Shown: piece after piece, positions 9,957 to 21,375 of the stretch | How the letters are laid out: every line of letters begins with the position of its first letter | Numbering within the stretch: the stretch's first letter is position 1 | Assembly (NCBI GenBank): GCA_037957365.1 | Contig: JARHVA010000006.1 | Coordinates: 13,474,001-13,538,000 of the forward strand | Source of the DNA: Torreya grandis | Taxonomy: Eukaryota; Streptophyta; Pinopsida; Cupressales; Taxaceae | Direction: 5' to 3' | Length of the DNA stretch: 64,000 bases | Program-made: the position numbers and the translations under genes | Notes under the pieces: model-generated | What the model was told of the DNA's origin: nothing | The model's database searches: none | What the model saw: only the letters and a program-made list of their open reading frames with translations

Positions 9957-10960
9957 CCTCTTACAAAACACCATTGTCCAAGGGAAAGATTGAGCCTTGA
10001 TGAGTTCATATTCAAGGTAAGTATTCCCAACTCTTATTCCTCTATTTTGGTAAATATAAGTAGCATAAGTGATGGCTTGTGAATTTATTTCTCTTTTTAT
10101 GTATTAGGATTACATATATATTGAATTGAGTAGAGTTATTATTTGCATGTTTAATTTTATGTTTATTAGCCCCATTTGTGACACATGATTTGGTGATCTC
10201 TAAATTAAATTAATTTACTTATTTATTTTGTTAGAAACTATAGGACCAAGCTAGGGTTATTATGTGGTATTGCTTGATTAGAGGATTTGAAACCCTCTCT
10301 AGTGATATTGTGTGGTAAGAGATCTATTAGTTAGGTCTAGAAAATGTATATTTGTCATGACCCTGATTGTATAAATATACCAATAAGTGGAAGGGCTAGT
10401 GTGATTTATCTTCTCTGAGATAAGATTGATTTGTACATTAACTTCACTTTCCTTTGTCATACACCCTGGGCCTTAATGATAGTCATAATAAGCATTTGAA
10501 TCACATCCTTTAGGTAGAGGTCAAATCATATCAACCTATATAGTATGAAGGAGAGATATGAGGTGACACTCTATAAGCTTACAAAGTAACAAAGCTAGAG
10601 ACTCAGGAAAGTTTGAAAATTATCTCATTGGTGTATTGGATATACAAGATGATTAGGTTTTTATAATAGTGTATTAACTAATGTGTTGGATTTCAATTTA
10701 ACCTTTGCATCTAGTTTTGATCAAATAAATATGTGAACATATGTAGGAAAACTACTTTCATTGTTATGTGGGTGTGGTGAACCCTTATTTTTTAATAGAA
10801 ATATTATTTTTGGTCCATTTTATATAACTCAACACAATGATATATGGTAGCTCTACATTATTTGGTAAGGTTATCTTATGTGATGTTTACAAAAAAATAT
10901 CTTTATATATTGGTAAATTAAGTTGTTTCAATGAATTTATGTTTATTATTGGAAGGAGGG
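9957..10960. other. AT-rich stretch, no recognisable gene
   Basis: No domain, LTR end or RNA gene recognised. Probably the tail of an old element, because sequence like a purine-rich tract (GGAAGGAGGGACAAGA near 10951) precedes the repeat at about 10965. Confidence 0.4.
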
Positions 10961-11464
10961 ACAAGAATAAATTAAGTAAAAGTATGGTTTAAAAACTTGA
11001 TTGATGTGCACATGTTGAAATCAAAAGATTATGAAGAGCTCCTCTTTAGCTTGAGAGGATGACCTACATATAAGAAAGCACTAAAACAAACTTGTTTCTT
11101 AGATAGATAGTTGGGTAGATCTCCTAGAGATACCTATATCTTGGAAGCAAGAGCTTTCTTAGGGGTTGTCAATCCACATGTTTTAAAAAATTAAGTTTAT
11201 AAATAGAATAGGAGGTACTTGCATTAATAAATCAAACAGTATTAAAATTGAACACAAGAATGCTTGTTAAAAAATATGCTATAAATGATTAAATTAGTGA
11301 TAAACTAATTAATACTAGTGCTAGAGTGTTAGGGTATGATTTAAAAAATAAAAAAGGGGTTTGTGAATAGGTAGGAACATAGAGAATTAGGTTTGGTTAG
11401 AGGTAGGTGGGTGAAAATAACTTGCTAGTTTTTATTGTCATAGTGACCATCAATAGTTATGCTA

Positions 11465-11575
11465 ACCATCGGTGGTTAAGGGGATCGTCAGTGGTTAAGG
11501 TGACTATTGGTGGTCAAGATGACCATTGGTGGTTGGATAGAATGTTGGTGGTTGAATTAACCATTAATGATTACT
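11465..11575. repeat. ACCATCGGTGGT palindrome cluster, first block
   Basis: Five near-copies of a 12-bp near-palindrome (ACCATCGGTGGT, GATCGTCAGTGGT, CTATTGGTGGT, CCATTGGTGGT and one more) at 18-22 base spacing. Confidence 0.7.
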
Positions 11576-12089
11576 ATGTCTATATCTGGGTTAGTAAAAA
11601 GGTTGATTGATGAGATCCAAAGGATATATTTTGAGAGATGGGTAAGACTTGGGTTAATTATGAAATGGAAATAAAGTAAATAAATACTAAGAAATAAGTA
11701 CTTGTATTACCAAAAGTTGATTGGGTGGATGGCTGAGGTAGTTAACCTAGTGGTTGAACCTAGCTTGATTTTGATAGAGTAACGGTACCTAAAAACTTGG
11801 TGGAGAGGTGGTGGTAGATTGATTATCTGATATGATTTCTAGATTATTGGATTACTAATGATGATTGATCTATAAGAAAGAAAATCCTATATGTATAAGC
11901 TCTTGATAACAATTTCAAATAGATTTCACCTTTAGGCTCCTCTCTTCTTATAGGCATAAGCAAGAGGTGGAAGTGAAGTTTCAACTAGGCTATCTAAATT
12001 TAATTCATCCATGCAATGATACATAACAAGATTTAGACAACTTATATTTAGGAAAACAAAGTGGGTAGTTTGTATGTTAGTGGTTAAGG

Positions 12090-12155
12090 AGGTGGACCTT
12101 GATCGTCGATGGTTAGGGTGACCATCGATGGTCAACTTGATTGTCGATGGTCAAG
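12090..12155. repeat. ACCATCGATGGT palindrome cluster, second block
   Basis: Perfect palindrome ACCATCGATGGT at 12121-12132, flanked by two GTCGATGGT half copies. Confidence 0.75.
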
Positions 12156-12325
12156 GGTAAAGGGTAAAAAGGGATAAAATGTTAGGTTAAGTCAATTTAG
12201 CTAAATTTATTATGGGTAAGCTTGGTTAGGGTTTAGGTTGGTCAAATGGTCTTGGGAGGTCCTAAGGTGGTCAAGGAAAATTATGACATTCAAAATCATG
12301 GTGTGTAAATTTCTAGTGTCTACAT

Positions 12326-13775
12326 TTTGTCTTTTTTTATTATGTGGTTTGGAATCAACCTACTATAAAACAAAAACTAATGTTGGTTAAAGGGTTTGAT
12401 GATTTCCCCAGATATGGGAGGAGGTGTTTCCCTTAAAATTGGGAGCAGATGAAGTAAATAAAAATTGAGTGCAGGTTTGACAAGGTAGATGATGGTAATG
12501 ACAAGGGTAGATGATAAGTTGAGGACCAAAGTGCAAACAAGCACTCAAAGTGTGACAAAGAGTGCAATAGCCAAGATTGTGTAAAGATAAGGTTGCCATG
12601 GTTGATAATAATAAAGGTTTGTATTAGAAAGACAAGTGACTAGTGTACAACATGATTGTATTTAGGCATGGTGGTTGGGTACACTTATTAGTCTCCTAAA
12701 CAAGGTCAGTGTTTTGGTGGGTATCTGAGGTAGGAAGTGCTCCCATGGAAAACATATATGGGTGGAGTTTCATGTGTATTTGAGGTAGAAGTTCTCATGA
12801 AAAAGACACAAGTAGGCTAGGTAAGCACTAAGTGGCACCTATTCAAAAGGTGGTCAACATGACAATGTTGTCATGGCGGTCAAAGGACCAGGTAAAAGGT
12901 GTCACAAAACACATACTTGTGGGGACAAAGTGGACCAATGATGAGGTGAAAATGTGGTTTGGGTGGAGAAGGTATTCTCCATGGGTGGGTAAGACTAGGT
13001 TGGTTTTGATAAAAGTGGGTTGCGAAGGTGGAAGCAATAAAGTGGGGAATCCTGAACATCAATGATTAGGGTGCCCAAGGGCGAGCTTAGTAGGTGGAGC
13101 TAGTTTAACGACACTAAGGTGGTGGGAAAAATTTGTATCTGATCAGATAGAGGCAAGTGAGGGATTGGTTGACATAGTAAGTGGGTAGGCACCAGGATCC
13201 AATGGTGTTCTAAGAGGTAATGTTACCCTTAGAACATAAATATAGCTAGATATGTGACTTTTGTATATCATTTTGATTTTGGCCTATGAGCTGATATAGT
13301 GAGTTGTACATTTTTGAGAGAGAGTCTATTTATCTACATGTATACATTATTATGGTTATTTGACTCATGAGTTTATACACATGTGATATTTGCCTATGCT
13401 TATGCTCATGGTGTAGGATTAGATGTTGATGTTTATTGCTTATGATGTGATGTTTGATTTGTTGGTGTTTATTACTTATGTTATGGTTAAATTTTTAGAT
13501 ACTGATGTTGACTTACTAGGTACGAGATGACATTGATATTATGGTTATGCTTATGACATGCTAAATCTTGATTTGTATATACTACACTTGAAGACTTTAG
13601 ACATGTGGTAGAAAATGATTGATTGCTTAAATGTTCATGGATGTTATGGTTTATGCTCATGGTTAATATGGTTATGTATATTGTTAATGTTTTTAGGATG
13701 AGACACCTAGGGTAGATGTTTCATTAAATTTTGTCTATTTTAAGCCTAAAGGAAAACAAAAAGAAGGATGGGGAT
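12326..13775 (+). other. Internal region of element A (PMD gene absent)
   Basis: Its start matches the leader of element B: TATCTGAGGTAGGAAGTGC appears at about 12722 and 15556, and a GGAGGTGTTTCCCTTAAAATT-type segment near 12420 matches 15300-15322. Its end (13220-13780) loosely matches the 3' region of B at 18860-19330 (TTTTGAGAGAGAG in both). The coding part seen in B is missing, so A looks like a deletion derivative. A purine-rich tract (AAAAAGAAGGATGGGGATAA, from 13757) precedes the next LTR-like repeat. Confidence 0.4.
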
Positions 13776-15217
13776 AAGTTATTAGAAAGAACCTATATTT
13801 GGTTTGCACACCTTATCCAAATGTCATGAGCACTCCTCTTTGGCTGGGGAGGACTACTTGCAAGTAAGAAAACACTACCATAGGATGTTTGTTAGTAGTT
13901 AAATGTGTAGGCTACTAAGCTACACACTTGTTGTAGGAAGTGTGAAACTTCCTTAGAGATGATAACCCACTTTTGAGAGGCAAAATAATAATAAATAACT
14001 AAAAGAGAGGTAAAGAGAGAGTGAAAGAGAGATAAGATTATCATTATCAATAACTTGTATGTAGTAGAGTGACAGGGTGCAGTTGATGTACTCTATTTAT
14101 ATTTTAGAAGTTGTTTGGGTAGGTTTTAAAGAGGATAGGGAATCCATAGTTGCTGATGTCAGTAGGGGAGTGATTGATATCAGTTATACTATCAAGGTCA
14201 GTAGTGAGTTGACTGATGTCGATTAGGCTGCTAAGGTTGTTAGGGGCAATAATTGTCTGGGAGCTTGTAAAAAGATTTTTTGGGTTGGGAAATGGTTTGG
14301 ATTAGGTCTAGGAGGTTGGGAGAGTTATTAGAGAGATTATGACTTGGGTAGATCTAGTCAAAGGTTTGGTGTGTCATGTTAAGGGGAAACAAGAGAGGAA
14401 GCTTTGTAACTCCCTCACAAGGGTTCGGTCAGAAGTGCGTAAATTAATGCATAATAGATATAAAGTGATAGAATAATAAATGTTTAAAAGACCTATAGAA
14501 TAAGTGATGTAATTAGCTATAGTTATCAAATGATATATGTTAGATTGATGATCCCTAGTAGGGAGTCTAAACTTGAATGCTTGAATAGAGAGAACAAGTG
14601 GGTGTTATTTGTCTTCAAGAGCTCAGTTGCTGATTGTGATTGACTTATGCAGGATGACAGTAAGCCAAGATGTCAAAAAATGGAATGTTGAGAGCTTGAA
14701 TATGAATAAGAATTAATTTTATTAATTTTTACTGACCAAAATTTAGGTTGGAGTTTAGCTTATGTTGTCAATATCGATGATCCTACTGACATCGACCATG
14801 GGTTGACCGATGTCAATGACCCTAGAATAGGTAAACCATAATTTTTTTGGAATTTTTTCTATTGTATTTCATGACAAGTGTGACACCCATTATAAAATGG
14901 TAAAAATAAGAGGTTGGGAAGGAGGTAGTTGATTAGGAATTTAGTTTGGAGGTGGGAATAAGTCTTGGGTAGTTTGGATGAAGGGACTAGGTCTTGAGGT
15001 GACTCATCAGTAAGAATTAGTCATAGGGTAGGGTGGTTAGGTAAGATGGAAATGGGGGTTTTTAATTAGCTTAATTAAGTATTTTAAATTAATTAAATGT
15101 GTGAGGGGTAAAAGTATGGGTTAGGAAGGTTAATTTTTATTATTGAAAAATGAGTTTAAAAAGGGGGTTTGGTACAGGGAGTTACGCACATGTGTGTGAC
15201 GTAATTTTGGTGTCTAC
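13776..15217 (+). repeat. LTR-like repeat B (diverged)
   Basis: Counterpart of repeat A (see shared start and end). It contains two clusters of CGATGTC-type palindromic sites at about 14155-14240 and 14765-14830. It ends GGTGTCTACA at about 15217. Confidence 0.4.
14155..14830. repeat. Two clusters of CGACATCGGT-like sites in repeat B
   Basis: Sites such as GCTGATGTCAGT, ACTGATGTCGAT, CTGACATCGACC and ACCGATGTCAATG. They are related in sequence and clustering to the C1 LTR palindromes, although the elements are not otherwise alike. Confidence 0.5.
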
Positions 15218-17126
15218 ATTTACCTCTTTTTGTCTTGTAATTTATAATAACATGTTGCAAGACAAAAATAGGAGTTAGATGCTTCAAGTATTAGATGAGG
15301 TATCCCCCCTCAAAATGGGAATCGTTGGAAGAGAAACCAAAATCAGGTATCAATTTGATAAAAAGGTAATTGGGTAAATGGTGGAGAATTGAGTATCACT
15401 CCATATGCATATACTATAATGAGCTATAGTTAACCAAGTCAAGAATAGGCAAGGTTAAGGAGGACTCAAATAGAAGTAACCAAAGCACAACTTGTATGCA
15501 ATAGCTGATAGATTAAAATAATCAAAGTTACAGCTCTAATGGTCAATGTATCCCAGGTATCTGAGGTAGGAAGTGCCCCTAAGAAACATAAAAGGGTTGA
15601 AGGTGATAGGCTGAGCTTTGTTGCCATCCAAAACACCTAATACACATGTGTGTACACAATATATAACTATAGTAGAATAGTATAAGCAGTCAAGAAAAGA
15701 AATGCAAGGTTGGTGTAAAAGGGTCAATGAGTGAGGAGATATTCATGATCTCCATGCAAAGTAATCATGGGTGAAGATTTAAGTGATCTCCAATGGTGTT
15801 TGTCATGGTTGGGGGAGATATATGTGATCTCTAGTTTCCCTAGTGTATGGTTAAAGTTTAAAAAGTTAGGGTTATTTGGTTGGAAAAACATTATAGGAAT
15901 GGTGTTGACATTGGTAATAGATAGTGTTGATGTTGGTAAACTAAGGTAATATTGCCGATGTTGGTAGGTATAAACATCAACGTTGGTATATTAGGTTAAG
16001 AATGCTGATGTTGGTGGCCAACCACACTTGAAAAAAGGAGGTTTGGTAGCTAACCAAACTCATTTTCAACTTTGTGATTGGAGAGAAGAAATAGAGCTTG
16101 AGAGTGACTAAGATGGTAGAGTAAGGAGGGGACCCAGTAGGAGGTGCACCACCACAAGATCCAGCTATGCCATCTAGGAGGAGATAGAGAGATGAGGTAA
16201 GAGTTTATGCTAGTTGGTTTGAAATTTGATTTGGGTATTTGTAATTTTTATCCTAATCTAGAGGTGGGGGTGTATAAAATGTTAGTAGAGGTGTATAAAA
16301 TAGTGTATGTTAGTGTTAGAATAAGTTGGGGGTTGTTTGGGTAGTTTTAAGGTAAAATTTGGTAATTTTGGGTTTGGGTCATTTGGCCCTGGGGTTGAAC
16401 TAGTCACCAATGTCGGTGAGGTCCACTGACATTGGCCAACATGACATCAAGGTTGACAGGTACTTATCAATGTCAATCGATACATAGGCCTATAAATCAC
16501 TGATGTCAGCATTAATGCTAACATTGATGACTATAAAAAAGTAAAAAAATAGGGGAAAGGGTGAGTTTGGATCCCTAGTGGAAGTAGTTAACTAGCTTAA
16601 TGGCTGAGCTAGCCTTAAAAGACTTCGTGTCAACTGAGTGCTACCTATATGACCTGATTTAGTGCCTCAGGACAATGTAGTTCTCTGAGAGCCTAGGAAA
16701 AATATAAAAAAGGTGTGATAGGGAAAATGGGGAAAAAGGTAAGTTGAGGTAGGTTGAGAGGTTTAGGGCTTAAAATATAGGTCATAGTGTCAAGAGTCAG
16801 GGATATAGGCTGTAAGGCCTAGAGTTGTGATAGGCAGGTAGGCCTAGGGTAGAGAGAGAGGAGAGATAGTGAATCCTAGGGTAGAGAGAGAGGAAGTGAA
16901 GCTTAGGGTATTTAGAAAAAGAGGTAGTGAATCCTAGGGTAGTTAGACAAAGAGGTAGTGAAACCTAGGGTAGTTAGTGAGGTGGGTATATGGCCAAGTT
17001 AACCTCAAAAGACCCTATGTCAACTAAGTGAAACCTACATAGCCTAGTTTAGGGCCTTAGACCAATGTATTTATCCTAAAGAAAAGGGAAAAAGGTGGTG
17101 ATAGAGTATATTAAAAGTTATGTAAC
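15218..17126 (+). other. Element B leader, possible first exon and intron of the PMD gene
   Basis: No Gypsy or Copia domain is seen. A short frame from ATG at 16113 runs 28 codons to 16196, followed by GTAAGAG, a good plant donor site, so this could be exon 1 of the PMD gene at 17127. Within the putative intron is a roughly 100-base direct duplication (16590-16700 and 16985-17080, both with TCAACT(G/A)AGTG) and between them four GGTAGTGAA(T/A)CCTAGGGTA-type units (16860-16980). Palindromic CGATGTTGG-type sites cluster at 15905-16015 and 16405-16525. Confidence 0.35.
16840..16985. repeat. Short tandem repeat, about 35-base unit
   Basis: Units of the type AGAGGTAGTGAATCCTAGGG repeated four to five times with indels. 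Confidence 0.7.
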
Positions 17127-18835
17127 TTGAGTTGTGTGTGTATGGATGGAGGTGAAGATGAAGCTGACATTATGAGATCATCTCCTGAGGCTATTGACAC
17201 ACATGAGGAGGGATGTCACTCCAAAATAGTGGGAACATATGGTGGCCATGAGATTAGGAGTGTGATAGTACTGTCAAGTCACTTGAGATGTGTTCTTAAT
17301 GATAGCATTGATTGAGAGGTTGGATCACACCACTAACACCTTCCATCTATTGACCAGAGAGTTGACAGTGACTCAGGAGGATGTTTATAAGATTTTGTGG
17401 CCACCACTCCAGGGTGAGGAGATCTTCACATGATTGAGAGAGGAACATGATATACACATGGTCACATTATATGGAGAACATGTTAGTGAGGTGACTTACC
17501 ATTCTATGAGTTTCATATACGAGCCACTCTATATGGCTAATGAGGAGCAACATCATCTGAGCATCCTAATGATGATAGAGATCATGGTGTATGCATTACT
17601 AGATGCAAATGGTGGAAGATTTTCAATTGCATTGATAGGTGTGATTACACAGATGGTTGAGTAATGGAATATTTTTGCCTAGGGATTAGTATTTTTGGTG
17701 CAGTTATATAGAGAGCTGTGGGGTTTAAGGCTATGATGGTGATATAATTTGTGTGTCAACCATCTACTACACTATTGGACATATGAGCACATCATGGTGA
17801 CATGACCATTGGGGTTACCTACCACTATCTTGGCTAGCTTCAAGGTTGGTTTTAGATGGTGGAGAGAGGGTATGGCACAAACTTGAGTGGATGGTGTGGT
17901 GTGAGACATTGCCTATTATAGGTGTATGATTGAGAGATTGATCCCTACAGATATTTTGTGGAGACCGTATCTAACATACCTAATTTTTAGAGGATAGGCG
18001 TAATAACTTATTGGGTTATATATATCACTATAAGTTAGGGGAAGGTGGGCCAATGAGTTAGAGATGGTACTCGTGACATGGGTCACGAGGTAATTTGGTT
18101 TACTATAGGATATTTAACCTACCTTCCCTCAATATAGGAGGGATGAAATAGAGGTACCCTTACCATTACCCTAGGAGATAGATGGCCCAAATTTTGAGGA
18201 GCTATTAGGAAGGGTAGGTGTTGAATACCTAGGGTACACAATAGCCTATACAGCTTGGTGGGTAGGGTTACATTTGATGGTAGAGGTCAAGAGGCCACCA
18301 TTAGATTTATAGGGGTTGGTGAGAGAGAGGGATGTAGTGGTACAAGCCTAAGATGTAGTAGTGCAGGATTGAGATGTAGTAGTGTAGGCTCAAGAAATAG
18401 TCTAGACATAGGTTTTAGCCTTAAAAAGGTAGGTGGTGATGTTGCAGGGTCAGATTGGGGCTCTATAGGGCTAGGTTGCAACACTATAGGGCCAAGTTAT
18501 TGTTTTATAAGGTCAAGTGACTACAGTGATAGTAGAGAGAGATAGTCTTAGAGTAGTAAGCCAGGCTACTCCTCCTCCAAAACCACAAGGACTAGTACAT
18601 GTTGGGCCATCATCAAGTGCTATGAGACCTCCATAGACTGTATCTATGGTAAGATATTTGACTACCATAGATGAGATTACCTACTATGAGAGGGTGATTA
18701 GAGAGTTCCTACAGATTCAAAGATATTTAGAGTTCAGAGAGTAGAAGAAGTTGATGTCACATGACACAACTTATAGCTCATATAAATGTAGATGAGTGGA
18801 GTCTGGTGATGACACTACCTCCTCATGACCACGTG
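17127..18835 (+). pseudogene. Plant mobile domain (PMD, MAIN/MAIL-like) pseudogene with C-terminal coiled coil
   Basis: The + frame from 17305 reads LIERLDHTTNTFHLLTREL and VTQEDVYKIL, the opening of the plant mobile domain. It goes on to W*IFA*GLVFLVQLYRELWG and LLHYWTYEHIMVT (consensus LLQIWAYEHI) and later ILWRPYL, in the right order. One frameshift lies near 17300 (the N-terminal part from 17127 is in another frame) and one near 17725. The C-terminus at 18330-18545 reads as heptads of the form L*GQV, where each stop replaces Gln. PMD proteins include MAIN and MAIL1 and also transposon-borne forms in Gypsy and Mutator-like elements. Here LTR-like repeats flank it, so a transposon form is likely. 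The copy is dead. Confidence 0.72.
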
Positions 18836-19330
18836 GAGAGCTTCGAGGACCTTGAGTGTCAAAGTTTTGCTATTTTTGATTATATATGTTATATGTATAT
18901 TGGCATATGAGATAAAGATGCAAGATGTATATTTTGAGAGAGAGATATGATTTTATGATGATGTACTTATGGACATGTACTTTAATCACATATTAAATAT
19001 ACATGAGATGTTCATTTATTATTATGTTGAAATGTTTTTATTGTGATATATGATGATATGGATGATGATTATGTTATGCTATATTAATTTTGATGTTAAT
19101 GCCGATAATGTTATTTGAGTTAGACTAGCCTTTCCCATATATGTGATGGTATATGCATAGTTGGTTTGTTAGTTTCATCTTAGCATTTTTCCATATTTCA
19201 TGATGGTGTATGCTTAAAATTAATAAATTGGTTATGTTAGTTTATTTCAGCATTTTTCCATATTTGTGATGGTGTATGCATAAAATAAATTGAGTAAGAT
19301 TTGTTATTGTTGGTAAGACATTGTTTCTTC
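18836..19330 (+). other. 3' region of the PMD-bearing element
   Basis: AT-rich, no coding text. A direct repeat of about 70 bases built on CATTTTTCCATATTT-GTGATGGTGTATGC occurs three times at 19125-19275. It resembles the 3' part of element A around 13260-13780. Confidence 0.4.
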
Positions 19331-20142
19331 ATCTCAAATAGAGATATCTACATGTGATGTGGATGGGAAAATAAAGAGACAAAGTGCTCGTGCATTGGCA
19401 AAGACTATAATTTAGAACATAAATGGCTCAGGAAAATGAGCCTCTTTCATTCCTTATATCTTTGTAGCATTGTGTTTGTTAGAGAAGCATCATGTTTACC
19501 TTATATTAAGTGAGCTTCATAGTCCATTGAAAGAATATGAGGGGAAAAAGGGTAAAATGAGGAAAAGTGTTTAGGTAGCATAACCTACAAAGTAGGGATG
19601 ACATGTCCCTACTGTGGGTGACCTGAGAGCTACTATAGGCAAGTCCATGACTTATAGATTTTTTTTGTGTGAGCTGATCAATGCAAGAAGCTATGAGAAG
19701 CCTTTTTCATTTGTTTTTCCCTTTTTGAACAAAGCTTGGCTTATCCATCCTTCAAGGGAGTGGTCTAAGCATTTGTTTTTAATTTTAAATATTTATCCTT
19801 CAAGGGAGCAGTCTATTGATAGTAGCAAGGGAAAGTTACGTAGTTTCCTTCAAAGGAGCAGTCCATTGATAGTAGTAAAGGGAAATTATGCATCTATCTT
19901 TCAAGGGAGTAGTCTACGTTGAAAAGCATGACCTGAGACTTTATAACTTAGTCACATATCCCATTTTTATTTTAGTCATGGACAAGACTATAGAGGCTTA
20001 GGAGTCTTCCACTTTGAGGAGAAAACCATCCAACTATATAAGTTAATTAAATGTATAAGAGTAAGGGTGAAGAGGAAGGAAAATGTAATAGGCATGCTCA
20101 AGGGATGAGCTCAAGTTAAACACTTAGTAAAGTGACACTAAT
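19331..20142 (-). other. H1 3' flank (noncoding, probably 3' UTR and LTR part)
   Basis: Lies downstream of the H1 integrase stop at 20143 on the minus strand. No coding text. It holds the minisatellite at 19745-19920. The border with element B is not defined. Confidence 0.4.
19745..19920. repeat. Minisatellite, about 50-base unit, four copies
   Basis: CCTTCAAGGGAG(T/C)(A/G)GTC motifs at about 19748, 19797, 19847 and 19897, with TATTGATAGTAG in the middle units. Confidence 0.85.
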
Positions 20143-20662
20143 TTAACAAAAGAATGGTCGTAGGTGTAAGCCATTTAAAGACTCAAGATCTGGCCTTCCT
20201 TCAAGAGAAGATAAGTGATAAGTTCTTGAGCCATACTTATGAGTTATGATATAAGGTCCAAGCCAATTAGGAGGAAACTTACCCTATTTTTTTCTCCATG
20301 TTTGTCACATGTTGATTTTATTTTAAGACAAGATCTCCTATATTGAAATATCACTCTTTGAGGTTTTTGTTATAAGAATGTTTGATATGCTCTTGATATA
20401 TTTAGAGGTGGTTGAGGGCTATGAGATGGTGATCATCAAGCAATTCAAGTTGAGATAAACATTCTTGATGAAAGTCATCGTTAGTATGTATTATAGAGAA
20501 ATGAGAATAGAAGGAATCCAGAATTCAAGAAGCAAAACAACCTCCATCCCATAGACCAATGAAAAAGGTGTAGCACCCGTAGGAGTTCAAATGATAGTGT
20601 GATAAGCCCATAAAGCAAAAAGAATGTGTGTATGCCAATCCCTGCCTGTATCATTGACTACC
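20143..20662 (-). pseudogene. H1 Gypsy integrase, C-terminal part
   Basis: Minus-strand text next to the insertion: NDTGRDWHTHILFALWAYHT and TPTGATPFSLVYGME, the end of the integrase core, then HQECLSQLELLDDHHLIALN and YFNIGDLVLK of the C-terminal domain, ending NGLHLRPFF and a stop at 20143. The N-terminal part is at 26018-26896. Joining the two at the CTACC duplication gives uninterrupted integrase text (ILTKILMKV then VNDTGRDW), which proves that the region between is an insertion. Several stops and a frameshift are present. Confidence 0.88.
20658..20662. repeat. Target-site duplication of the inverted-LTR insertion, left (CTACC)
   Basis: Identical to 26018-26022. The two copies flank the whole 5355-bp structure. 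Confidence 0.9.
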
Positions 20663-21366
20663 TGTTGACACAGTGGATTGCACCCTAGATAGGAGGCTGA
20701 GCTCCTACCTTCCACACGCAATAATGGAGACTCCCCTCTCACCTATGGGATCGACAAAGCTGGGGGGAGAGTCTCTAGATAAGGGCTAGTTCCCTGTGAT
20801 GTATCTTTTAGGTCTTGGATTCTCTACTGCTAACAAATAAATGAAAGGGGGGGGATGAAAAGGGAGAAGGATGCTGAAAATAGAACTTAAACCTAAACTA
20901 AAAGGTGATACACCAAAAAAGTTGATTTGCTCAGCCCGAACATACACTTTTCACTAAGAAGAAGCTATCATGCACTTCATCTGATGTGGGAGACTCTTCT
21001 GTATCAGTGAATTAGGGGTCCATAGAGATACAGGGAGGAAGAACTGTCAAAGGTGTTCTGAGACACACTTTGGCAGCCTATTCACATGCACCTATATTCT
21101 TGCTGTAGACACTTCTGGTAGACCTATAGAAGAAAAAACTTCAACATGCTGGAATCATGTGATGAAAAGCATAAAAGAAAATGACTTAACACAAAAAAGA
21201 AAACATAGACACATGAATGAGTGTAAGTTCAAATGGAGGTAAAAATTGCTAATTCTTGATTTAAGGTAAAAATTTGGTAGAGTTCTGCCTTACAAACCCC
21301 AAGATTTTTGGTCAGAGCTTTGCCTTATAAGTTGAGTGATCGATCTTTTCAAATGAGAAGTTTTAA

Positions 21367-21375
21367 AATATATAG
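21367..21375 (-). promoter_or_regulatory. TATA box of the left-arm LTR
   Basis: CTATATATT on the minus strand, at the mirror position of 25294-25302. Confidence 0.5.

Larger units (their letters stand above)
10965..12325 (+). repeat. LTR-like repeat A (diverged)
   Basis: Shares its beginning (GAGCTCCTCTTTAGCTTGAG, then AAGAAAGCACTA) with 13830-13880 and its end (TAGTGTCTACATTTTGTC) with 15205-15230. The interior is strongly diverged. These are consistent with two relatives of one LTR, both followed by related leader sequence. Boundaries are approximate and no clear TG...CA pair was fixed. Confidence 0.4.

Noticed and set aside
9990..10040. CAAGGTAAGTATT as a splice donor of a host gene
   Set aside because: Good donor sequence, but no coding text before it and no recognisable exon after it.
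18255..18545. 96-codon Gly/Ser-rich frame
   Set aside because: It is the shifted frame of the PMD coiled-coil region; the heptad frame makes better sense.
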